Shown here: piece after piece, positions 45,250 to 54,923 of the stretch
Layout: every line of letters starts with the position of its first letter
Numbering within the stretch: the stretch's first letter is position 1
Assembly (NCBI RefSeq): GCF_031157375.1
Contig: NZ_JAVIFV010000003.1
Coordinates: 310,001-374,000, forward strand
Source of the DNA: Sphingosinicella sp. LHD-64
Lineage (GTDB): Bacteria > Pseudomonadota > Alphaproteobacteria > Sphingomonadales > Sphingomonadaceae
Length of the DNA stretch: 64,000 nt
Reading direction: 5' to 3'
Translations under genes and position numbers: made by a program
Notes under the pieces: generated by a model
What the model was told of the DNA's origin: nothing
Database searches by the model: none
The model's input: the letters and a program-made list of their open reading frames with translations, nothing else

Positions 45250-46551
45250 TCAGTCCGAGAGATAGGCCAGGGTCATCATCGCCTTGGGCAGCCGTGCCGC
45301 CGCCCGGAAAAACGGGAACGGTTTGGGCTTACGCGGCTGGACTGACATGGTCCCAAGATCATTGGTCGCCAGTGCCCCGGCGAGTTCGACGCCGATCGCG
45401 CTGTTGAGCGAGATGCCGCGGCCATTGCAGGCCTGGATCGCCAGCGCACCGTCGCCGAGATCATAGATTTCCGGAAGGAAGGAGGCATTGATCCAGGCGA
45501 CGCCCTCCCAGACGCTTTCGATCTCGACCGTCTCGAATCCCTTGAAATAGCGCACGAGCCGCCGCTTCGCCTCGTTGCGGCGGGCCTGCGCGCCGCGCAC
45601 CACGAAGGTCTTCGGGAAGGCCGAGATCAGGCGACCGGCGCCGTCGTAGCGCGCCGAGAAGATATAGGGCGACTTGTCGGTAAACGCCCCGCCCTCCGGC
45701 AGTACGCGGGCACGCAAATCCGGCACAAGCGGCGCCGTCGCGAACTCGTAGACGTGAAGTGGCAGTGCCGCGTGGCGCATTGCCGGATGGAGCCCGGCAT
45801 TGCCGCCGTTCGCGGCAAGGACGATACGGCGCGCGCCGATCAACCCGGCCGGGGTCCGGGCATGCCATCGGTCGCCGATGCGGGCGAGGTCGGCGACAGG
45901 CGTCTCGACATGAATCCGCGCGCCGGCCGTGACGGCGGCGCGCGCCAGCCCGCGGGCATAGGCCAGCGGATTGAGCCAGCCGCCCTGACCGAAGCGCAAG
46001 GCCCCGCAATAAGCGCGTGACCCGAGCCGGCGCTGGGTTTCGGCGCCGTCAATGACCGAGACGTCGAAGCCCCGCGCCCGCCACTGTTCGGCGGTATCCC
46101 GCTGGGCGGCGGCGAGCCGGTGCGTATGGACCGGCGTGTAGAAACCGTCCTGCCGGGCGTCGCAGTCGATGCCGTGGTGCGCGATGAGATCGAAGCAGCG
46201 CTGCGCAGCCTCCCCGACCAGCCGGGTCATCCGCTCGCCCGCCTCGTTGTTGCCCAGCGCATGGCCGATGCTGGCCGGGCTGTGGCGGATATAGTCCGGC
46301 GCGATCAGGCCACCGCTCTGGCCGGTCGCGCCGCTGCCCAGCTGCGCCGCCTCGACGAGGAGCACATCGACGCCCCGCTCGGCGAGGTGCAGCGCGGTCG
46401 AAAGGCCGGCGATGCCGCCGCCGATGACCAGCACGTCGGTCTCGGCATTGCCGTCGAGCGCCGCCAGCTTCGGGGCGGCCGGCGCCGTCGCCTGCCACAA
46501 GGTGGCGGACGGATCGGCGGGATCCGCGACAGGGCCGGTGCTCGCGAGCAT
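45250..46551 (-). CDS. FAD-dependent amino-acid/amine oxidoreductase (DAO family)
   Basis: 433 residues. Rossmann motif V-I-G-G-G-I-A-G-L-S near residue 43, followed by the E-A-A-Q-L-G-S-G-A-T-G-Q-S-G-G segment used by DadA/glycine-oxidase/gamma-glutamylputrescine-oxidase relatives, and a late G-R-G-I-S-L-N-S motif. It oxidatively deaminates an amino acid or amine; with no signal peptide it is cytosolic. It sits in the operon between the symporter (148 bases upstream) and DUF885 copy A (five bases downstream). The upstream gap contains a small GGAGGG/CCCTCC hairpin and may hold an internal promoter. Confidence 0.87.
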   Translation of the reverse strand: MLASTGPVADPADPSATLWQATAPAAPKLAALDGNAETDVLVIGGGIAGLSTALHLAERGVDVLLVEAAQLGSGATGQSGGLIAPDYIRHSPASIGHALGNNEAGERMTRLVGEAAQRCFDLIAHHGIDCDARQDGFYTPVHTHRLAAAQRDTAEQWRARGFDVSVIDGAETQRRLGSRAYCGALRFGQGGWLNPLAYARGLARAAVTAGARIHVETPVADLARIGDRWHARTPAGLIGARRIVLAANGGNAGLHPAMRHAALPLHVYEFATAPLVPDLRARVLPEGGAFTDKSPYIFSARYDGAGRLISAFPKTFVVRGAQARRNEAKRRLVRYFKGFETVEIESVWEGVAWINASFLPEIYDLGDGALAIQACNGRGISLNSAIGVELAGALATNDLGTMSVQPRKPKPFPFFRAAARLPKAMMTLAYLSD

Positions 46552-46699
46552 CAGGCCCGTCCCCGTCGGATGGCGGGTTCGAAGGGCGAGGATGCCGTGC
46601 CGGAGGGAAAACGCACCCCTCCGAGAGCCGGGAATAACTGCAATGTCATCGAACTCGACTGTCCCCTGGCGCCCGCCAACCGGAGCGGACGCGTTACAC

Positions 46700-47590
46700 C
46701 TAGGCCGGCGCGGCGGCCGTCTCCGGTCTTCGCCGCGCGATCGCGACGAAGGCCAGGACGACGACGAGCGCCACCGGCGTGTTCATGATCATCGGCAGCG
46801 ACATCTCGTTGTTGCCGACGATGGAGACGGCGATGAAGATCGCCGTCCCCTCCTGGCGCATGAGATGCTCGATGCCGATCGCGATATTCTCGCGCCGCCT
46901 GAGACCGGCGAAGCGGATGAGCGTCATCACGATCGCGACCATCGCGACGTTGAGGCCGACCGTGATCCAGAACAAAGCGCCGAGATTCTGGCGCAGCACC
47001 GGGATCTGGTCGAACAGGATGAAGCCGAACGAGGTGAACAGCACGATCGTCGCGGCGCGCTTGATATGACCCTTGATCCACAGCGCGAATTCGGGGCGCA
47101 GCGCGCGGATGATGAAGCCGGTGCCGGCGGGCAGCACGGTGATCGAGAAGATGTCCCAGAAAAAGGAGGCGAGCGGCACCTCGACATCCGCCTCCAGCCC
47201 CATGAAATGCAGGATCGCGAAATGGGCGTAGAAGGGGACGACGACGACGTAGATCATGCTGAGCAGCAGCGTCATCGACATGGACAAAGCGAGATCGCCC
47301 TTCGCCATATCGGTGAACAGGTTGGAGAGCATGCCGCTCGGGGTCGTCGCCAAGAGGATGAAGCCGACCGCGAGCGCCGGCGTCGGCGCCAGGGTGAAGG
47401 CGATGACGAGGCCGAGCAGCGGCGGCACGATCAGCATCGAGCAGAGGCCGATGATCAGCGCCCGCTTGTTGCGGAACACCTGCCGGAAATCGTCGGCGAC
47501 GAGCGACAGGCCCATCGACAGCATCACGCAGACCAGCGAGCCCGGCAACAGCCAGTCTCCCATCAGCGCCATCAGGTCGGAATATTGCAT
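46700..47590 (-). CDS. BASS-type symporter (bile acid:sodium symporter family)
   Basis: 296 residues, nine or ten hydrophobic helices. Family features include L-A-T-T-P-S-G-M-L-S-N near residue 80 (helix crossover motif), the polar F-R-N-K-R-A-L-I-I-G-L loop, and E-G-T-A-I-F-I-A in the second repeat. It carries organic anions, probably 2-oxo acids or small carboxylates, with Na+ across the inner membrane. It starts six bases after the DUF3830 gene, so it belongs to the peptide operon and is likely to import a product of that pathway. Confidence 0.9.
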   Translation of the reverse strand: MQYSDLMALMGDWLLPGSLVCVMLSMGLSLVADDFRQVFRNKRALIIGLCSMLIVPPLLGLVIAFTLAPTPALAVGFILLATTPSGMLSNLFTDMAKGDLALSMSMTLLLSMIYVVVVPFYAHFAILHFMGLEADVEVPLASFFWDIFSITVLPAGTGFIIRALRPEFALWIKGHIKRAATIVLFTSFGFILFDQIPVLRQNLGALFWITVGLNVAMVAIVMTLIRFAGLRRRENIAIGIEHLMRQEGTAIFIAVSIVGNNEMSLPMIMNTPVALVVVLAFVAIARRRPETAAAPA

Positions 47591-47596
47591 GGCGCC

Positions 47597-48076
47597 TCAG
47601 GCTTCCTCGATGGTGATGGTGCAGGCGCCGTTGCGGCGGATCGTCTTCATGTCGGCCTGCGCCCTGTCGAGATCCTCCGCGACGATGCGCGCGCAGACGT
47701 TGGCCTTGATCCAGCCGAACGGCATCAGCAGCCGTCCACCCGGGCCGTAGAACAGGCCGATGTCGTAGAAGTCGCCGGGCGGGAGGTCAGCCACGCTGCC
47801 GGCCGGAAGATAGGCAAGGACGATGTCGCCGACGCCCGGATAGGAAGTCGCACTCTCCTCCGGAATCGGCGGGCGGGGCATGTCGGCGGGCAGCAGGCCG
47901 GCCGGCATCGGCACGGAGATTTCCGGGCCGGTCCACATCGCGTGTATCGCCTCGAAGCTCGCCCGCCGTGCCGCCAGCTCGCGCAGGAAGGCGGAGGAGG
48001 CCGGCGCCTGGTCCTCAAGCAGGAGGCAACGAGCAGAGAGGCCCGATTGTGGCTCGACGAAGCGGATATGGGTCAT
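47597..48076 (-). CDS. DUF3830 family protein (cyclophilin-like fold)
   Basis: 159 residues. The pattern R-C-L-L-L-E-D-Q-A-P near the start, M-W-T-G-P-E-I-S-V-P, and the Y-P-G-V-G-D-I-V-L-A-Y-L segment followed by Y-G-P-G-G-R matches DUF3830, which I know as a small cyclophilin-like protein of amino-acid and peptide operons. Function unknown; no signal peptide. Its ATG overlaps the stop of DUF885 copy B by four bases, so it is coupled to that gene. Confidence 0.75.
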   Translation of the reverse strand: MTHIRFVEPQSGLSARCLLLEDQAPASSAFLRELAARRASFEAIHAMWTGPEISVPMPAGLLPADMPRPPIPEESATSYPGVGDIVLAYLPAGSVADLPPGDFYDIGLFYGPGGRLLMPFGWIKANVCARIVAEDLDRAQADMKTIRRNGACTITIEEA

Positions 48077-49749
48077 CGATTCGCTCCTGCCGCCATGGAG
48101 AGATACTCCTCCTTCTGGAGCGCGATCGGCATGTTGCCGTTCTGCCAGAGATAGTCGTGGAAATGCCGCAGGTTGAACCGGTCGCCGAGCCGGGTCCGCG
48201 CCTCGGCGAGGAAGTCCAGGGTCTGGAGCTTGCCGATCTGGTAGCTGATCGCCTGACCCGGCGCGGCGGCGAAGAAGACCGCTTCCTCCTCGGCCGTGGC
48301 GCGGTCCATCGGCACCGCCGCTTCGAGATAGTCGGCTGCCTGGCCTATGGTGAACGCGCCCAATGCCAGCTTGACGTCGACCTCGACGCGCAGCGCCCGG
48401 AGTCTTGCGAAGCTGTAGATGATCTCGCGGGTGCGCGGGGAATCGTCGAACAGCCCGGCCTGAAGCATCATCTCCTCGGCATAGAAGCCGGTGCCCTCGT
48501 TGGCGGCGCTGTCGTAATAATGGCGGCGAAGCGGATTGGGGTGCCGCCAGCTCATCGTCAGCTGCAGGAAATGGCCCGGCACGCCCTCATGGACGATGAT
48601 CGGGCGCGGATCGCGGGTGATCGAGAGGTTGAAGAAGCCGAGCGACGGCGACGGCTCGGGCAGGTAGACGGTCGCGTTCTGGCCCACCCGCGCCTGGCTG
48701 GTGAGATCGAAGGTCCGCCCGAGCCAGCCGATCGGCGCGAGATAGGCCGGAAAGGCCATCGCATTGTAATGTCCCGCCCAGTCCGGCACGGTGAGCAGAT
48801 TGTGTGTGCCGAGAAAAGCGCGGACCCGTAGTTCGTCCGCATCGAGCCGGGCGATCACGGCCTCGATCGACGGCCCGATCGGCAGCTCGGGCGCGCCGCG
48901 GTTGCGATTGCCCTCCAGCTCCTGGAACTGGACGGTGCGCGCCCATTCCTGCCGGCCCATGATCAGCAGCTGCTCGGGCGTGTAGGGATAGAGCGCGACC
49001 CGTTCGAGGAAGAAGCGGTAGCTGTCGCGGCCGACCGCGGTCTCCTGCGACAGGCCCTGCCGGCGACTGTTGAGGAAGGTCCGATAGCCGTCGAACGCGG
49101 CCAGCGCCCGTGCAATCGCTGTGCGCATGCGCCGGTCCTGGCTGCGCGTCACGAAGGACTGAAGGCCGGCCGCCATACCATTCAGACTGTCAGGGATTCG
49201 GCTGAGGCCGCTTATTGCGACATCGACAAAGGGGCCGCGCATGTCGTCGAGATTGGCCTCGCCGGCTGCGAGAGTCGCCGGAATCCGTTCCAGCAGGCGG
49301 ATGACCGTCTCGATCCGTGCCCGCTCGACCGGGGGCGGCGGCAGCAATGCCTCGAAGATCGGGATCAGCGCCTGATCGACGTAGAATTGCGGCTGACGGC
49401 GCCAGGCGGCGACGTGATCGAGCTCCCAGCGCACGCGCGCCAGCGCCGAGCCGACGAGACGATAGTCGATCCGCTCGCTGACACTCTGCGGCGTCTCGCC
49501 CAAAGCCCGCCAGCGCGCCTCGAACGTGGCGATTTGCGCCTGCCGTGCCCGCACCGCCTCCGCCGACCAGTCCGGCGTCCAGCCGTCCGGCCGGACGATC
49601 CGGGGAATGTCGTCGCTGGTATTGGGCTGGGTACGGGCGCGCCACTGCCAGAATTCGGCGCCGAGATCCTGCACCGGCTGCGCGGGCGTTGCCGTGGCTG
49701 CCGCGAGCAGGCCGCAGACGAGGATCAGGCGCAGGAGCGTCAGCAGCAT
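48073..49749 (-). CDS. DUF885 family exported peptidase-like protein (copy B)
   Basis: 558 residues, signal peptide of about 23 residues ending T-P-A-Q-P. Motif H-E-G-V-P-G-H starts at H387 and the second block N-E-G-T-G-F-Y-A-E-E follows about 35 residues later. This copy is more like the two plus-strand copies in its N-E-G-x-x-F-Y-x-E-E pattern and in its C-terminal F-H-D-Y-L-W-Q-N-G block, but has the intact His-Glu pair. The ATG directly abuts the S9 peptidase stop. Probable periplasmic metallopeptidase acting on peptides released by the S9 enzyme. Confidence 0.88.
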   Translation of the reverse strand: MLLTLLRLILVCGLLAAATATPAQPVQDLGAEFWQWRARTQPNTSDDIPRIVRPDGWTPDWSAEAVRARQAQIATFEARWRALGETPQSVSERIDYRLVGSALARVRWELDHVAAWRRQPQFYVDQALIPIFEALLPPPPVERARIETVIRLLERIPATLAAGEANLDDMRGPFVDVAISGLSRIPDSLNGMAAGLQSFVTRSQDRRMRTAIARALAAFDGYRTFLNSRRQGLSQETAVGRDSYRFFLERVALYPYTPEQLLIMGRQEWARTVQFQELEGNRNRGAPELPIGPSIEAVIARLDADELRVRAFLGTHNLLTVPDWAGHYNAMAFPAYLAPIGWLGRTFDLTSQARVGQNATVYLPEPSPSLGFFNLSITRDPRPIIVHEGVPGHFLQLTMSWRHPNPLRRHYYDSAANEGTGFYAEEMMLQAGLFDDSPRTREIIYSFARLRALRVEVDVKLALGAFTIGQAADYLEAAVPMDRATAEEEAVFFAAAPGQAISYQIGKLQTLDFLAEARTRLGDRFNLRHFHDYLWQNGNMPIALQKEEYLSMAAGANR

Positions 49750-51999
49750 CTACCGCTCGGGCCTGAGGTGACGGTTGAAGAACTCGACCATCGTCTTGAA
49801 CGCGAAACGGGTCTGCGGGAGATTGTCGCTCGCCCAGGCGTGGTTGGCGCCGGGCAGCGTCACCAGTTCGAACCTCTGGTTGTTGGCGATCATCCGCTCG
49901 GTGAGCGCGACCGTATCCGAATAGAGCACCACCGGATCGCGCGTGCCGTGAATGATCATCAGCGGATCGCGCATGCCCTGAACCTGGTAGAGTGGCGACT
50001 GCGCCTCGTAGCGGCCGGGCATGTCCGGTCCGTCGGGCGGACCCATGATCCACATCTGCGACGGATAGGCATGCCAGACGTTGGTCGCGGGCGCGCCGGC
50101 GATGCCGGCGGCATAGACGCCGGGCTTCTTGGCGAGCGACATGATCGTCATCAGGCCGCCATAGCTCGACCCCCAGATGCCGACCCGGGCCGGATCGACA
50201 TAGCCTTCCGCGACCAGATAGCGCACGCCGCTCTCGAGATCGTTGATGTCGGTCTCGCCATAGCTGTTCAGCTGGCCGTGCGTATGGGCGCGCCCCTGTC
50301 CCCAGCTGCCGCGGATGTTGACGTTGAGGACGATATAGCCCTGGGCGACGAAATACTGGTCGAGGCCCCAGGTCGGGTGGGCGCGCCGCCCGCCCCACTG
50401 GTTGCGGACCGCATCGGAATAGATCGAGCCGACGATCAGCGGATAGCGCCGCGACGGATCGTAATTGGCCGGCAGGCTGAGGCGGCCGATCAGCCGGGTG
50501 CCGTCGACATGGCTCGGGAACTCGACATAGCCGATATTGGCCCAGGTCTGGCGGTAGAAGTCCGGCTGGGGCGAGCGCGTCACCTGCGTCGCGCGGCGGG
50601 GACGATCGAGGTCGATCAGGAACAGCTCGGGCGGCGTTGTGTCGTTGGTGAAAGAGCTCGCGACATGGCGAAAATCCGGCGACCAGATTGGCGCGTGGGT
50701 GCCGGGCGTCTCCGGGCTCACCCGCTCGATCGTGCCGCCCGCCAGCGCCACGCGATAGAGCTGCCGTTCGGGGAGATAGGATTCATTGGCGACGAAATAG
50801 AGCCGGTTGTTGCGCGCATCGACCTCGAAGAATTCGATCTCCCATTCGCCGTGCGTGATCTGGCGCGGCGCGCTTTGGGCGGTCTCCTGATGGTAGAGAT
50901 GGAGATAGCCGTCACGATCCGTGAGGATGATGAGGCCGCGGTCGCCAGGCGCCCATGCAACCTGCCAGTCCGGCCGGATGTGGCGGGGGTCGCGCTCCTG
51001 GTAGAAGGTCTCGCGCGCGCCCGTCGCAACGTCGAAGACGTAGACCGTATGTTCCTTGACCTCCATGTCCGAGCTGTTGACGAACAGCCGGCGTCCGTCG
51101 TGCGACAGCCCGAAGCCCCAGATGTGATGCTTGTCGTCGGGCCGCTCGAAGAAGCGGGTCCGGAGCGAGGCGGGGTCGACGACGCCGATCCGCGCGCGGG
51201 TGGTCTCGTCGCCCGGGAAGGCGCGGATGACGCGGTTGTTCTGCAATTCGCCATGCGCGTAGTAGTAGATGTCGCGCTCGGGCATCGCCCGATCGTCCGA
51301 CTGCTCGAAGACGATCGCGCGGCTGTCGTCCGACCAGTGGTAGCCCGAGACGTAGACCTTGGGATCGTCGTCGCCGACGATGCGGCGGGCAGCCGCGTCG
51401 CCGCGAGTGCCGACGTCCCGCGCCCAGAGGATACCGCCCAGCGTCACGCGGTTGCGCGGATCGACCGGATTGCCGGAGAGGAAGGTCAGCGTCCGCCCGT
51501 CCGGCGACACCGCCAGCCGGCGGATGGCGCGCTTGTCCGTCTCGACCTGGGCGACCGTGCCATCCGCCTCGCGGATGTGGAGCTTGCCGTCGAGAACGAA
51601 GGCGATCCGACCGCGATCGAGGAACATCGCCTCGGCGATGCCGCGCTGCTCGCTCTCCGGCCGGGCGTCGCGGCCGAGCATGGTCAGCCGAGTCCGCCCG
51701 CTGCGCCCGACCTCGTGAACCCAGATGTCGCGGAAGCTGTAGCCCTCGTCATTCCACAGGAAGAGGACGCGGCGGCCGTCGGGAGACCAGCTGGAACCTT
51801 CCGGCGTCGTGCCGACGAGGCTGCGATACTGGTAGAGCTCGTCGATCGACAGGCTCGTCCCGGGCACCGTCGCTGTCCCGCGCGCCGGGGCGTGGTTTGG
51901 CGCCCCGGCGCTCTGCGCCTCGGCATGGCCAGGGAATTGCAGGCCGAGGCACAGCAGGAACGCGGCGAAAGCGCGTACGAGGAGGCGGTGCGTCGTCAT
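49750..51999 (-). CDS. S9 family serine peptidase (prolyl oligopeptidase/DPP-like), exported
   Basis: 749 residues. Signal peptide (M-T-T-H-R-L-L-V-R then hydrophobic to A-E-A). A beta-propeller made of W-S-P-D-G-R / V-S-P-D-G-R type repeats spans residues about 60-480; the alpha/beta-hydrolase domain follows. The catalytic serine is in G-S-S-Y-G-G near residue 615, the acid in G-T-R-D-P-V, and the histidine in G-A-N-H-A-W near residue 725. It cuts peptides, often after Pro/Ala, from the N terminus. Position directly after a TBDR matches both peptide scavenging loci and lasso-peptide isopeptidases of sphingomonads. 50 bases from the TBDR gene. Confidence 0.93.
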   Translation of the reverse strand: MTTHRLLVRAFAAFLLCLGLQFPGHAEAQSAGAPNHAPARGTATVPGTSLSIDELYQYRSLVGTTPEGSSWSPDGRRVLFLWNDEGYSFRDIWVHEVGRSGRTRLTMLGRDARPESEQRGIAEAMFLDRGRIAFVLDGKLHIREADGTVAQVETDKRAIRRLAVSPDGRTLTFLSGNPVDPRNRVTLGGILWARDVGTRGDAAARRIVGDDDPKVYVSGYHWSDDSRAIVFEQSDDRAMPERDIYYYAHGELQNNRVIRAFPGDETTRARIGVVDPASLRTRFFERPDDKHHIWGFGLSHDGRRLFVNSSDMEVKEHTVYVFDVATGARETFYQERDPRHIRPDWQVAWAPGDRGLIILTDRDGYLHLYHQETAQSAPRQITHGEWEIEFFEVDARNNRLYFVANESYLPERQLYRVALAGGTIERVSPETPGTHAPIWSPDFRHVASSFTNDTTPPELFLIDLDRPRRATQVTRSPQPDFYRQTWANIGYVEFPSHVDGTRLIGRLSLPANYDPSRRYPLIVGSIYSDAVRNQWGGRRAHPTWGLDQYFVAQGYIVLNVNIRGSWGQGRAHTHGQLNSYGETDINDLESGVRYLVAEGYVDPARVGIWGSSYGGLMTIMSLAKKPGVYAAGIAGAPATNVWHAYPSQMWIMGPPDGPDMPGRYEAQSPLYQVQGMRDPLMIIHGTRDPVVLYSDTVALTERMIANNQRFELVTLPGANHAWASDNLPQTRFAFKTMVEFFNRHLRPER

Positions 52000-52049
52000 C
52001 GCTCAGTATCTTGTGGCACCGCCTCGCGGCTGTCGATCCATACGCATCC

Positions 52050-54923
52050 TCAGAAGTTCGCCGTGAAGCCGACCGTGAAGCGGCGGCCGATCGCGTCATA
52101 GGTCTGCCGTTCGAACAGCTGGAACGGCGGGTCGCGATCGAACAGATTGTCGATCGTGCCGTAGAAGCGGAACCGCTCGCTGACCCGGACGCTGACGCTG
52201 AGATCGAAATAGTGGATGTCCGGCGTCGACGGCACGGCGAGCAAGGGCGGCGCCGAGCCGGTCGAGATCGCCGCGGCGATGCGACCGTCCTTGGCCGAGC
52301 CGATGAAGCGGTGGCGCAGCGACAGCTCGTAGTCGTCGATGCTCCAGGTCAGGCGCTGGGTGAACCGCCAGTGCGGATTGGCGCTGCCGCAGCTGCCGCC
52401 GCCGATATAGCCCGCGCAATCGATCGGATTGAGGACCGGGCTGCTCGTCGTCTCGTTCTCGAAGAGATAGGCACCGGCGAGGAAGTAGGCGAGGCTGCCG
52501 TAGCGGCCGATATTGTGCCGGTAGTCGAGCCGGAAATCGATGCCGGACGCGGTGATCTCCGCGATATTCTGGTTGAGCAGCGGCACGTCCTGAAGCTGGC
52601 CGTCGGGCGTGCGGGTGCGAAGCGGCGCGCAGAACGGGTTGCTGAGCGAGAGGTTCGCACGGCAGGCGTTGATCGTCGGCTGGAGGCCGCCGCCAAACAC
52701 CGCGATCGCGTCGCTGATCTTGATGTTGTAATAGTCGACGGTGATCTGCAGGTTCGGCACGAAGTCCGGACGGATCACCGCACCGACCGACCAGGTGTCG
52801 GAGGTCTCCTCCTGGAGATCGGGGTTGCCGCCGGTGATGGCGCGGATCTGGACGTTCTCCTGCTGGAACACGTCGATGATGCTCGCCGGCACGCCGAGCT
52901 CCAGGCAGAAGGCGCGTTCCGCGGCGGTGCGGGTCGGTGTCGCGTTGCAGAAATCGGTGGCGAGCGGCGCCGTGTTGGTCGCGCCCGAATAGAGCTCGGT
53001 GATGTTCGGCGCGCGCACCGCCCGCTGGTAGAGGCCGCGGAACTTGAGGCCGCGGAAGGGCGAATATTCCCCGCCCATCTTGTACGACACGACGGAGCCG
53101 GCGGTCGAGTAATCGGAGTAGCGAACGCCGCCCTCGAAGGCGAGCAGCTCGACGCCGGGCCGGTTCGCGAGGATCGGAACGTAGATCTCGCCGAACACCT
53201 CCTTCACGTTGTAGCTGCCGCCGGTCGGCTGCAGGCCGGCCGAACGCGAGATCGCGTCGCCGAGCACGTAGAGCTGGTCGGGCTGGAAGCGCGCGGATTC
53301 GCGCCGATATTCGGCGCCGATCGAGATGCCGACATCGCCGGCCGGCAGGGTGAAGAGCGAGCCGGTGATCGTGCCGCCGATCTGGGTCTGGCGGACGCGC
53401 GTCTGGTTGACGAGATCGACATTGTAATAGGCGACCATCTCCGGCGTCAGCGTGTTGAGGCCGAACGGATTGATGACGACACACTGCGGATCGCGATTCG
53501 CGCAGCGGGTGGGATCGGTCGGATCGGTGAGGAACATCGCCGCGAAGCGGTCGATCAGAACGCCGCCGCCCTGCTCGTCGGTCAGGTCGTTCTCGCCATG
53601 ATTGAAGAACACTTCCCAGTTCAGCCGGTCGGTGAGGCCACCTCTCAGGCCCACGACGGCGCGCCAGAAGTCGCGCGTCTGATCGCTGGTGCGCGGGCCG
53701 GATTCCAGCACCCGCCGGTTGATGTTCAGCGGCACCAGCCCGTTGCCATCCGGATCGAGATTGGTGCTGAGGAAATCGCGCAGCGAAGCGGGCAGATAGG
53801 GATTGCGCAGATCGAGCTGGAAACCGGGAATGAAACCGGAGCTGCTCATCGGCAGCGCGCCCAGGGTCGAGTTCACCCGGGAGCGTGCATAGGTGCCTTC
53901 CCAGAAGAGGGTGACGTCTTCGGCGACGTCGAAGCGGCCGAGCACCGCGCCCTGGATGCGCTCCAGCGGCAGCTGCAGATTGTTGTACGGCCGGTCATTG
54001 AAGCCGTCGCTCGTCCGGTAGGCGCGCCAGCCCTCCGGCGCGAAGAAGATGCCTTGCGTGCCGATCACATTGCCGAACTGGTCGCGCCGCCCGACCAGCG
54101 AGGGCGAGAAGATCGTGCCCTGCGGCGTCACCGCGTTGCCGCCGGGGACCAGCACGCCGACACCGTTCTGCACCGCATCGACCAGGAACAGGGAGGCATG
54201 GTCACGCGCCGACGCGAACACCTGAGCGCGATCGAAATAGTTGGCGTAGAAAACGATGTTGCCGCGGCCGTCGGCGAAATTGCCACCGACGGTGAGGTCG
54301 AAATTGTAGCGGGCCGCGTCGCCCCGGCTCGAGATGCCGGCCTGGGCGCCGATTTCCAGCCCTTCGAAATCGTCCTTCATGACGAAGTTGACGACGCCGG
54401 CCATCGCATCCGATCCGTAGACTGCCGAGGCACCGCCGGTCACGACGTCGACCCGGCTGATCAGCGCCGGCGGGATCAGATTGATGTCGACGACGCCGTC
54501 CTCGCCCGAGCCGACGACGCGGCGACCGTTCATCAGCACCAACGTGCGCACCGTGCCGAGATTGCGCAGGTTGACGGTCGCGGTGCCGTTGCCCGGATTG
54601 TTCGACTGCGAGCCGAAGCCGGCGACGAATTGCGGCATCGAGTTCAGAATCTGCTCGGTCTCGTTCGCAGCGGTGAGCCGGATCTCCTCTTCGCCGATGA
54701 CGTTGACCGGACTGTTGGAGACCACGTCCGGCCGCGGGATGCGAGAGCCGGTGATGACGATCGATTCCTCCTCACCCCCGGAAGCGATCGCCGTTTCGGC
54801 GGCGACCGACTCATCGGCGGATTGCGCGAAGGCGGGATGGGCGGCCAATGCCGCGAGGAGAATGGCGGAGCCGCCCTGCAGAGTCTTCAGTCTCGCCAAA
54901 GCCCGGTTCCGTTCCATGCTCAT
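52050..54923 (-). CDS. TonB-dependent outer-membrane receptor (second)
   Basis: 957 residues. Signal peptide to A-F-A near residue 33, plug starting E-S-I-V-I-T-G-S-R-I-P-R with N-L-R-N-L-G-T and G-G-A-S-A-V-Y-G-S-D-A, then a large barrel ending F-T-V-G-F-T-A-N-F with terminal Phe. It resembles the receptor at 13435 in its plug motifs. First gene of the minus-strand operon with S9, DUF885, DUF3830, symporter, FAD enzyme and DUF885, which points to peptide ligands. GGGAGGGAGC ahead of the ATG. Confidence 0.94.
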   Translation of the reverse strand: MSMERNRALARLKTLQGGSAILLAALAAHPAFAQSADESVAAETAIASGGEEESIVITGSRIPRPDVVSNSPVNVIGEEEIRLTAANETEQILNSMPQFVAGFGSQSNNPGNGTATVNLRNLGTVRTLVLMNGRRVVGSGEDGVVDINLIPPALISRVDVVTGGASAVYGSDAMAGVVNFVMKDDFEGLEIGAQAGISSRGDAARYNFDLTVGGNFADGRGNIVFYANYFDRAQVFASARDHASLFLVDAVQNGVGVLVPGGNAVTPQGTIFSPSLVGRRDQFGNVIGTQGIFFAPEGWRAYRTSDGFNDRPYNNLQLPLERIQGAVLGRFDVAEDVTLFWEGTYARSRVNSTLGALPMSSSGFIPGFQLDLRNPYLPASLRDFLSTNLDPDGNGLVPLNINRRVLESGPRTSDQTRDFWRAVVGLRGGLTDRLNWEVFFNHGENDLTDEQGGGVLIDRFAAMFLTDPTDPTRCANRDPQCVVINPFGLNTLTPEMVAYYNVDLVNQTRVRQTQIGGTITGSLFTLPAGDVGISIGAEYRRESARFQPDQLYVLGDAISRSAGLQPTGGSYNVKEVFGEIYVPILANRPGVELLAFEGGVRYSDYSTAGSVVSYKMGGEYSPFRGLKFRGLYQRAVRAPNITELYSGATNTAPLATDFCNATPTRTAAERAFCLELGVPASIIDVFQQENVQIRAITGGNPDLQEETSDTWSVGAVIRPDFVPNLQITVDYYNIKISDAIAVFGGGLQPTINACRANLSLSNPFCAPLRTRTPDGQLQDVPLLNQNIAEITASGIDFRLDYRHNIGRYGSLAYFLAGAYLFENETTSSPVLNPIDCAGYIGGGSCGSANPHWRFTQRLTWSIDDYELSLRHRFIGSAKDGRIAAAISTGSAPPLLAVPSTPDIHYFDLSVSVRVSERFRFYGTIDNLFDRDPPFQLFERQTYDAIGRRFTVGFTANF

